Below are positions 1 to 5,771 of a stretch of DNA of 5,771 nt, in pieces. Positions within the stretch are counted from its first letter, which is position 1. Every line of letters begins with the position of its first letter. The translations under genes and the position numbers were made by a program. The stretch is from Actinomycetes bacterium. GTDB lineage: Bacteria > Actinomycetota > Actinomycetes > Streptosporangiales > Streptosporangiaceae. The stretch lies in assembly GCA_023425615.1 (NCBI GenBank), contig JAFACJ010000247.1, forward strand, positions 1-5,771, written 5' to 3'. Under the pieces are notes generated by a model. The model was given only the letters and a program-made list of their open reading frames with translations. It did no database searches and was not told where the DNA came from.

Positions 1-890
1 TCCTCTGCCTTCGCCACGGGCTCGGCGGCCTCGGCGTCCTCGTCGGGGCGGAAGGTCAGCGGCTCGGGGACCCGCGCCTTGCCGCGGTTGAGGTACAGGT
101 AGGCCACGGCGCCGAGGAAGACGACCAGCGCGGTGTAGTCGTTCAGGCGCAGGCCGAGGAACTCGTGCGCCGGGTCGATCCGCAGTGCCTCGATCCAGCC
201 GCGGCCCAGGGTGTAGCCCGCGACGTACAGCGCGAACGAGCGGCCGTGGTTGAGGTTGAAGCGCCCGCCCGCCCAGATGACGATGATCGCCAGTGCCAGG
301 CACCACAGCGACTCGTACAGGAACGTCGGGTGGTAGGTGCCGACCGTCTCGTACTGGGGCAGCACCGCGCCGTAGACGTCCTTCGGACGGTGCGCGTAGT
401 CGATCTCCACCGCCCAGGGCAGGGTGGTCGGCCGCCCGTACAGCTCCTGGTTCCACCAGTTGCCCCAGCGGCCGATGGCCTGGGCGAGCGCGATGCCGGG
501 GGCGATGGCGTCGGCGAACGGCGCGAGGCGCACGCCCTGGCGCCGGCAGCCGATCCAGGCGCCGAGCGCGCCGAGCACGATCGCGCCCCAGATGCCCAGG
601 CCGCCGTTCCACACCTTGAGGGCGTCGATCGGGTCACGGCCGTCGCCGAAGTACATCTGGTGGTCGGTGATGACGTGGTAGAGCCGGCCGCCGATCAGCC
701 CGAACGGCACGGCCCAGACGGCGACGTCGACGACCGTGCCGGGCCGGCCGCCCTTGGCGACCCAGCGCTTCTCCCCCAGCCAGACCGCGACGACGACGCC
801 AAGAATGATCATCAACGCATAGGCCCGCAGCGGGAAGGGGCCGAGTTGCCAGACACCCTGCGAGGGGCTGGGAATCGAGGCGAGATGCAT
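1..890 (-). CDS. lgt: Prolipoprotein diacylglyceryl transferase Lgt (3' end beyond window)
   Basis: Integral membrane enzyme that moves diacylglycerol from phosphatidylglycerol to the lipobox cysteine of prolipoproteins, the first step of lipoprotein maturation. The frame stays open to the window edge (296 codons visible). Residues 1-25 (MHLASIPSPS, then GPFPLRAYAL) are the usual actinobacterial Lgt N-terminus, which fixes the ATG at 890. The family signature is at 140-152 (GRWGNWWNQELYG), holding R141, N144 and E149. The C-terminal Y-x3-R-x3-E set is Y226, R230 and E234, matching E. coli Y235, R239 and E243; Y24 matches E. coli Y26. Several hydrophobic segments (roughly 18-38, 53-70, 97-115, 196-208, 218-230, 251-267) fit the seven-helix fold. 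The tail from about 273 is acidic and Ala/Glu-rich, and probably cytoplasmic. The E. coli HGGL histidine (H103) is Trp/Gly here (GGLGIWGA, 96-103). The SD-like GGGGAGG lies about 17 nt before ATG, too far for a normal site. Lies 115 nt after dsbA, across a stem-loop. Confidence 0.96.
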   Translation of the reverse strand, partial: MHLASIPSPSQGVWQLGPFPLRAYALMIILGVVVAVWLGEKRWVAKGGRPGTVVDVAVWAVPFGLIGGRLYHVITDHQMYFGDGRDPIDALKVWNGGLGIWGAIVLGALGAWIGCRRQGVRLAPFADAIAPGIALAQAIGRWGNWWNQELYGRPTTLPWAVEIDYAHRPKDVYGAVLPQYETVGTYHPTFLYESLWCLALAIIVIWAGGRFNLNHGRSFALYVAGYTLGRGWIEALRIDPAHEFLGLRLNDYTALVVFLGAVAYLYLNRGKARVPEPLTFRPDEDAEAAEPVAKAE

Positions 891-898
891 GACCGTTG

Positions 899-904
899 AC
901 GTTA
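899..904 (-). promoter_or_regulatory. Possible -10 element just before lgt
   Basis: Minus-strand TAACGT (TANNNT form) ends 8 nt before the lgt ATG. Together with the badly spaced SD, this would suit a leaderless or nearly leaderless lgt transcript. No convincing -35 hexamer is seen 16-19 nt upstream, so the call is weak and could be chance. Confidence 0.2.
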
Positions 905-941
905 CCGCCTCCCCGGCCCTTCTCGGGCCACCAATGACGAC

Positions 942-973
942 GAGCCGGTCATCCCCTGAAGGACGACCGGCTC
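942..973 (-). terminator. Stem-loop after dsbA, probable terminator
   Basis: Arms 942-950 and 965-973 (GAGCCGGTC / GACCGGCTC) pair perfectly over 9 bp. After one A/C mismatch three more pairs form, leaving a 6-nt loop at 955-960. The stem begins 33 nt after the dsbA stop. No T-run follows on the minus strand, but U-poor terminators are common in actinobacteria. It could also act as a processing or stabilising hairpin that lets some transcription into lgt. A 5-bp hairpin with a GAAA loop (988-1001) precedes it and another (915-929) follows it. Confidence 0.6.
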
Positions 974-1005
974 TTGGGGTAGGACGTCCGGATTTCTCCG
1001 GTCCG

Positions 1006-1752
1006 CTACTTGGCTGACGACACCGCCTTCTCCAGGTCGCCGGGCGAGAAGGCGGCCTCGGTGATCTCCTTGCCGTTCAGCTTGACGGTCGGGGTGGACT
1101 GGACTTTCCCGGTCTTCAACGCGTAGTCCGTCATCGCGGTCACCTGGGAGTTCTTCTGCCCCCCGTTCACGCAGTTCTCGAACTCCGTGCCGGTGATCCC
1201 GGCCTCGGCGCCCCAGGCGATCAGCTTGGCGTTCGGGAAGCCGGTCGTGCCCTCCCGCGGCTGGCCCGCGAAGATCTTGTCGTGGAACCGCACCCAGTTC
1301 CCGGCCGGCGCGCACAGCGCGGCGTTGGCGGCGCGCTCGGAGTTGGACTTCATCGGGTCCTGGCTGAACAGCCGGAACGGCCGGTAGACGACCTTGACCT
1401 TGCCCTCGGCCGCCAGCCGCTTGACCGTGTCGCCGCTGGTGTCCTCGAAGTTCTTGCAGGCGGGGCACTGGAAGTCCTCGAAGATCTCCAGCACGGGGGC
1501 GGTGACGCCCTCCTTGGCCATCACGATCGAGCCGTCGGCCTGGCGGGTGACGGGAGCCAGCGCCCCGGCGTACTCCTCGCCCTTGTCCTTGCCGGAGTTC
1601 ATGAGGATCACCGCGCCGACCGCCACCACGATCAGCGCCAGCGCGCCGCCGATCGCGATCAGCGCGCGGTTGCGCTTCTCCCGCTGCGCCTGGATCCTGC
1701 GCTGCTCGGCCAGTCTCTCCCGCGCGGACCTGTCCCGCGTGGCCTTACCCAT
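1006..1752 (-). CDS. Membrane-anchored DsbA-like thiol-disulfide oxidoreductase
   Basis: 248 aa. A charged cytoplasmic N-terminus (1-30, Arg/Glu/Gln-rich) is followed by one membrane helix at about 31-51 and an extracytoplasmic thioredoxin fold of the DsbA/Thioredoxin_4 type. The active site is FQCPACKNF (94-102), with C96 and C99. The cis-proline loop is STPTV (219-223), with P221. A second cysteine pair, C147 and C194, lies in the inserted helical domain; in M. tuberculosis DsbA (Rv2969c) an equivalent pair forms a structural disulfide. Expected role: introducing disulfides into exported proteins. The ATG at 1752 has AAGGGGG about 4 nt upstream. It lies 45 nt after the MauE/DoxX gene, probably on one transcript with it, and is followed by a stem-loop. 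The oxidoreductase call is firm; the direction (oxidase or reductase) and the electron partner are inferred. No dsb number is assigned. Confidence 0.93.
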   Translation of the reverse strand: MGKATRDRSARERLAEQRRIQAQREKRNRALIAIGGALALIVVAVGAVILMNSGKDKGEEYAGALAPVTRQADGSIVMAKEGVTAPVLEIFEDFQCPACKNFEDTSGDTVKRLAAEGKVKVVYRPFRLFSQDPMKSNSERAANAALCAPAGNWVRFHDKIFAGQPREGTTGFPNAKLIAWGAEAGITGTEFENCVNGGQKNSQVTAMTDYALKTGKVQSTPTVKLNGKEITEAAFSPGDLEKAVSSAK

Positions 1753-1797
1753 CGGTCCCCCTTAGAACCCGTTCATCGTGGTCTTCGGCCCCCGTGC

Positions 1798-2328
1798 TCA
1801 CAACCCTAGGCGCTGGTCCGCCGAGAGCCTCCCCGGGGGGAACACCGCGATCCAGACGGCCAGTGCCAGGAAGCCGATATCGCGCAGGATCTCCTGCAGA
1901 TAGCGGGTCTGACCGGCCGAGACCTGCCCTCCGCCGCCGAAGCAGCCGCAGTCGATGGTCAGCCCCCGCGCCCACGCCGAGACGATCCCGGCGATGAAGA
2001 CCGCCATCAGCACGGCCGAGGCGATCGCCGTGAACCGGGTGGCGAACCCCGCCAGCAGCAGCAGCGCCAGCACCATCTCCAGGACCGGCAGGCCGTAGCC
2101 GACCGCCCCCGCCGCGCCCGAGGGCAGCAACTCGTAGGCCTCGACGGCCTGGCGCTGCAACGCGGGCGGCTCGGTGAACTTCACCCAGCCCGCCCAGAAC
2201 AGCACACCGGCCAGCGCGACGCGGGCGACGGTCGTCGCCCACGGCACCCAGCCGGCGGGCCACCGCTCCACGCGCTCCTCCCGGCCGTCGAACTCCCCGT
2301 GCCCCGGTGCCTCGTACGCTTCGGCCAC
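1798..2328 (-). CDS. MauE/DoxX-family redox-associated membrane protein
   Basis: 176 aa from a GTG at 2328. Four hydrophobic helices lie at about 29-50 (VARVALAGVLFWAGWVKF), 76-94, 98-117 and 146-163. This is the DoxX/MauE four-helix bundle, with the early G-x2-F-x3-G-x2-KF pattern. Between helices 3 and 4 is DCGCFG (126-131), with C127 and C129, a cysteine pair typical of the MauE-like branch. Family members are linked to thiol redox or quinone chemistry at the membrane. The dsbA-like gene 45 nt downstream suggests it helps reoxidise or reduce that partner; this is inferred. Start choice: GTG 2328 has GAGGA 5 nt upstream. In-frame GTGs at 2340 (177-180 aa form) and 2400 (200 aa) are possible, but the first has a cramped SD and the second lies about where transcription from the candidate promoter would begin. 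It is separated from trpA by a strong terminator. Confidence 0.85.
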   Translation of the reverse strand: MAEAYEAPGHGEFDGREERVERWPAGWVPWATTVARVALAGVLFWAGWVKFTEPPALQRQAVEAYELLPSGAAGAVGYGLPVLEMVLALLLLAGFATRFTAIASAVLMAVFIAGIVSAWARGLTIDCGCFGGGGQVSAGQTRYLQEILRDIGFLALAVWIAVFPPGRLSADQRLGL

Positions 2329-2402
2329 CGCGGTCCTCACCCCATCCCATCTCGGTCCGGAGCAGGCTAGACCCCGGCGCGTAAGGCGACGGTCAGCCAC
2401 CT

Positions 2403-2431
2403 ACGGTAGGCATCCGGACACCGCGCGTCGA
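2403..2431 (-). promoter_or_regulatory. Candidate promoter of the MauE/DoxX-dsbA unit
   Basis: On the minus strand TCGACG (2426-2431) and TACCGT (2403-2408) are separated by exactly 17 nt. They resemble the actinobacterial housekeeping forms TTGACN and TANNNT. The pair lies between the trpA terminator and the redox gene, where a promoter is needed. Transcription would begin near 2396, leaving a leader of about 70 nt before GTG 2328. Found by eye only; the -35 has one mismatch in its first half. Confidence 0.4.
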
Positions 2432-2441
2432 GGATAGCGGC

Positions 2442-2479
2442 AAAAACGCCGGCGGCCGGAATCGATCGGCCGCCGGCGT
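2442..2479 (-). terminator. Intrinsic terminator of the trp operon
   Basis: Perfect 13-bp arms ACGCCGGCGGCCG and CGGCCGCCGGCGT (2446-2458 and 2467-2479) enclose an 8-nt loop. On the minus strand the stem runs straight into five T (2442-2446). It begins 18 nt past the trpA stop. This is a classical Rho-independent terminator and marks the end of the trp transcript, separating it from the redox genes. Confidence 0.93.
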
Positions 2480-2496
2480 CCCGTACGCCTGTGGTC

Positions 2497-3290
2497 TCAC
2501 CTGCCCGAGCGCACACCCTCGGCCAGTTCGGCCGCCAGTTCGCCGACCGCCTTGAGGCCCGCGGCCTCCGACGGCGCGTCCAGCAGCCGCTTGATGAAGG
2601 CGGAACCGACGATGACCCCGTCGGCGAAACCGGCGACCTGCGCCGCCTGCGTTCCGTTGCCGACGCCGAGGCCGAGGCCGATCGGCAGGTCGGTATGCGC
2701 CCTGGTGCGGGCGACCAGGCCGGCCGCGCCGGTGTCGATGGCGCTGCGCGCACCGGTGACGCCCATCAGCGAGGCCGCGTACACGAAGCCGCGGCACACC
2801 GAGGTGATCTTCTTCAGGCGTTCGTCGGTGGAGCTGAGCGCCACCAGGAAGATCTTGTCGAGCTCCAGGGAGTCGGCGACCTCCAGCCACTCCCCGCCCT
2901 CCTCCGGGGTGAGGTCGGGGGTGATCAGGCCGGCTCCGCCCGCGTTCTTCAACTCCGTGGCGAACCGCTCGACGCCGTAGCGGTCCACGGGGTTCCAGTA
3001 CGTCATGACCAGGGTCTGCGCACCTGTCGCGGCGACCGCCTCGACGGTGCGGAACACATCGGCCAGCCTGGCGCCGCCGGTCAGCGCGCGGTGCACCGCG
3101 TTCTGGATGGTGGGGCCGTCCATCAGCGGGTCGGTGTAGGGCAGGCCGATCTCGATGACGTCGCAGCCGCCGGCGACCATGGCCTTGGCGGCGGCGATCG
3201 CCCCCTCGGCGGAGGGGAATCCGGCGGGCAGGTAGCCGACCAGCGCGGCGCGGTTCTCTGCCTTCGCCTTCTCGAAGGCGATGGAGACGC

Positions 3291-3294
<4 letters not shown>
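2497..3294 (-). CDS. trpA: Tryptophan synthase alpha chain
   Basis: 265 aa, normal family length. Cleaves indole-3-glycerol phosphate to indole and glyceraldehyde-3-phosphate, and passes indole through the alpha2beta2 complex to TrpB. This cytoplasmic TIM barrel shows the catalytic pair E48 (DVIEIGLPY) and D59 ([11 protein letters not shown]), corresponding to E49 and D60 of the enteric enzyme. The later barrel strands show [16 protein letters not shown] and [14 protein letters not shown]. The phosphate-binding C-terminal part reads GLGLGVGNG followed by GVIVGSAF. The GTG start at 3294 overlaps the trpB stop in GTGA (4 nt), and GAGGAGGG in the end of trpB provides a strong SD, so translation is probably coupled for equal subunit supply. 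A strong terminator follows after 18 nt. Confidence 0.98.
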
Positions 3295-4515
<1,221 letters not shown>

Positions 4516-4538
<23 letters not shown>

Positions 4539-4587
4539 ACTGACTACTTTCTGTCATACCGGGACGGTAAGTGACGTGTTCCTTCAT
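4516..4587 (-). CDS. Possible 23-codon ORF overlapping the trpB start
   Basis: Reads [10 protein letters not shown] then [13 protein letters not shown] and a TGA at 4516-4518; it overlaps the assigned trpB start by 23 nt in another frame. The ATG at 4587 has GAGGG 9 nt upstream, a better initiation site than trpB's own TTG. An in-frame ATG at 4596 would add three residues. It contains no Trp codon, so it is not a classical attenuation leader. It does not look like the small TrpM protein found between trpC and trpB in Streptomyces, as far as I recall that family. It may be a translation-coupling leader, the displaced true N-terminus of trpB, or chance. Confidence 0.25.
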
Positions 4588-4602
4588 CCCTCGCATCCCT
4601 CG
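4585..4602 (-). repeat. 9-bp tandem repeat carrying an SD and ATG
   Basis: Two exact copies of CGAGGGATG (minus strand) stand side by side in the trpC-trpB gap, each holding GAGGG and ATG; the two ATGs share a frame. The preceding CATCCC can pair with GGGATG of either copy (loop of 2-4 nt with the first copy, 11 nt with the second), so two alternative small hairpins can cover these starts. Confidence 0.7.
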
Positions 4603-4617
4603 GGATGATCAGATGTT

Positions 4618-5424
4618 CTATTTGCCCTGGCGGAGCGCCGGGTGCGCGCCCGCCGCGACCAGGTCGGCGACCGCGCTGCGCGGGTCCCTTCCGGTGACGA
4701 GGCTCTCCCCGACGAGGACGGCGTCCGCGCCGGCGGTGGCGTAGGCCAGGAGGTCGTGCGGACCTCGTACCCCGGATTCGGCGATCTTGATCACGTCCGC
4801 GGGAATGAGCGGGGCGAGCCTGGCGAAAGTGCCTCGGTCCACTTTGAGGGTCTTGAGGTCGCGGGCGTTGACGCCGATGACCTTGGCGCCGGCGGCGACG
4901 GCGCGCGCCACCTCGTCCTCGGTGTGCACCTCCACCAGCGGGGTCAGCCCGATCGACTCGGCGCGCTCGATCAGGGAGACCAGCGCCTCCTGTTCGAGGG
5001 CTGCCACGATGAGCAGCGCGAGGTCGGCGCCGTGGGCGCGGGCCTCCCAGAGCTGGTAGGAGGTGACGATGAAGTCCTTGCGCAGGACGCAGATGTCGAC
5101 GTTGGCGCGGACCGCCGCCAGGTCCTCCAGGCTGCCGCCGAACCTGCGGCGCTCGGTCAGCACGCTGATGACCTTCGCGCCGCCCGCCTCGTAGTCGCGG
5201 GCGAGGGCGGCGGGGTCTGCGATCGCGGCGAGCGCGCCCTTGGAGGGGCTGCTGCGCTTGACCTCGGCGATCACCGACACCCCGTCGGAGCCCAGCGCCC
5301 GCAGCGCGTCCCGCGGCGGCGCGGCGGCGGCGGCGCGCTCTTTGAGGTCCTCCAGCGCAACGGTCTTCTGCCGCTCCGCGAGATCCTCGAGCACTCCATC
5401 GATGATCTCGTCGAGAACGCTCAC
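4618..5424 (-). CDS. trpC: Indole-3-glycerol phosphate synthase
   Basis: 268 aa, monofunctional IGPS of normal length. Converts 1-(2-carboxyphenylamino)-1-deoxyribulose 5-phosphate to indole-3-glycerol phosphate with loss of CO2 and water, supplying TrpA. Cytoplasmic TIM barrel. Visible: the N-terminal helix [15 protein letters not shown], the E54/K56 strand with [11 protein letters not shown] (53-63), K116 in LRKDF, E165 in LVEVH, N186 in GVNARDL, E216 and S217 in IAESGVR, and the final phosphate loop AVLVGESL (235-242). These correspond to the catalytic residues of the Sulfolobus enzyme. The GTG start at 5424 has GAGGGG 6 nt upstream and opens the conserved SVLDEI sequence; the reading frame stays open further upstream, but that part overlaps the preceding gene and looks spurious. 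It lies 77 nt after the DUF2752 gene and 79 nt before trpB. No Trp-codon leader or attenuator is seen before it. Confidence 0.97.
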   Translation of the reverse strand: MSVLDEIIDGVLEDLAERQKTVALEDLKERAAAAAPPRDALRALGSDGVSVIAEVKRSSPSKGALAAIADPAALARDYEAGGAKVISVLTERRRFGGSLEDLAAVRANVDICVLRKDFIVTSYQLWEARAHGADLALLIVAALEQEALVSLIERAESIGLTPLVEVHTEDEVARAVAAGAKVIGVNARDLKTLKVDRGTFARLAPLIPADVIKIAESGVRGPHDLLAYATAGADAVLVGESLVTGRDPRSAVADLVAAGAHPALRQGK

Positions 5425-5501
5425 GGTTGTCCCCTCACCACGGTGCCTGTCCGTACCCGATGGTAGCCGCCCATGGCCCTGCAACGAGCACCAGCCCGCC
5501 C

Positions 5502-5771
5502 TCAGGGAGCCAGTGCCTGGCCGAACGGCAGATTCCTGACCACCCAGAAAACCAAGATCGACATGGTCAGCGCAACGATCGCCACCCGGCTCCCGAGCCT
5601 GGTCCGCACGGGCGTCCCCCGCCACACCCCCACCACCCACAGCCCCCACAGATAAGCGATCACCGGGATCAGCACCACCACCAACGCATTGCGCGAAAAA
5701 GCCTCGCCCACCCGCCCGTGCGCCAGCTCGAACGCCATCCGCAGCCCCCCGCACCCAGGGCAGTACCACCC
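5502..5771 (-). CDS. DUF2752 family membrane protein (5' end beyond window)
   Basis: The frame is open to the window edge; 89 C-terminal residues are visible. They begin with [19 protein letters not shown], the cysteine motif (C-P-x-C-G-x2-R) that defines DUF2752, and end with [14 protein letters not shown], also typical. Two membrane helices are visible, at about residues 29-50 and 63-78 of the visible part. Biochemical function is unknown; the paired cysteines hint at metal or redox chemistry, but nothing here proves it. The gene lies just upstream of trpC, 77 nt away and on the same strand, an association I recall from other actinobacteria, where small membrane proteins sit between trpE and trpC. 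An internal ATG at 5738 would miss the cysteine motif and is not the start. Confidence 0.88.
   Translation of the reverse strand, partial: GWYCPGCGGLRMAFELAHGRVGEAFSRNALVVVLIPVIAYLWGLWVVGVWRGTPVRTRLGSRVAIVALTMSILVFWVVRNLPFGQALAP

Noticed and set aside
165..899. Plus-strand open frame opposite lgt
   Set aside because: Arg/Asp/Val/Ala-rich with no family features, and lgt on the other strand is unmistakable.
4557..4569. TACCG/CGGTA inverted repeat in the trpC-trpB gap
   Set aside because: Only 5 bp with a 3-nt loop; too small to call as an operator or terminator.
5315..5340. GCGGCGGCGG-type low-complexity run in trpC
   Set aside because: It encodes the alanine-rich stretch near residues 31-36 of TrpC; normal high-GC codon use, not a functional repeat.
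5460..5465. TACCAT as a trpC promoter -10
   Set aside because: No acceptable -35 at 16-19 nt; TTGCAG is only 13 nt upstream. trpC may simply be transcribed from further upstream.
4618..5769. N-terminally extended trpC frame (383 codons)
   Set aside because: The extra 115 codons read the DUF2752 gene out of frame. GTG 5424 has a good SD and opens the conserved SVLDEI sequence.

Overview
The window is high-GC DNA with GTG and TTG starts, SD-led genes and long spurious open frames on the opposite strand, which points to an actinobacterium. The protein details (an Lgt with GRWGNWWNQELYG, a TrpB beginning [15 protein letters not shown], a DUF2752 gene next to trpC) suggest the Streptosporangiales or a relative. 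That placement is inference. All supported genes lie on the minus strand and are described here in transcription order, from high to low coordinates.

(1) 5771-2442, tryptophan block: the 3' part of a DUF2752 membrane protein gene, then trpC (indole-3-glycerol phosphate synthase), trpB and trpA (tryptophan synthase beta and alpha). trpB and trpA overlap by GTGA. A textbook intrinsic terminator (13-bp perfect GC stem plus five T) lies 18 nt after trpA. TrpC makes indole-3-glycerol phosphate, TrpA cleaves it to indole, and TrpB condenses indole with serine. trpE, trpD and a PRA isomerase gene are not in the window; in actinobacteria the isomerase step is usually done by PriA.

(2) 2441-942, envelope redox block: a candidate promoter, a four-helix MauE/DoxX-type membrane protein with a CGCFG motif, and 45 nt later a membrane-anchored DsbA-like thiol oxidoreductase (CPAC active site). 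A stem-loop follows dsbA.

(3) 941-1: lgt, prolipoprotein diacylglyceryl transferase, cut by the window edge after 296 codons. With block 2 it forms an export and envelope-maturation neighbourhood (disulfide formation, lipoprotein lipidation).

The order trpC-trpB-trpA followed by a DsbA-like gene and lgt is, from memory, a familiar arrangement in Streptomyces and related genera, so most of the window is ordinary conserved chromosome. I see no mobile element, CRISPR array, RNA gene or new multi-gene system. The most unusual place is the trpC-trpB junction. There trpB has only a TTG start with almost no SD in its own frame, while an overlapping 23-codon ORF in another frame sits behind a 9-bp tandem repeat that duplicates an SD-plus-ATG unit.
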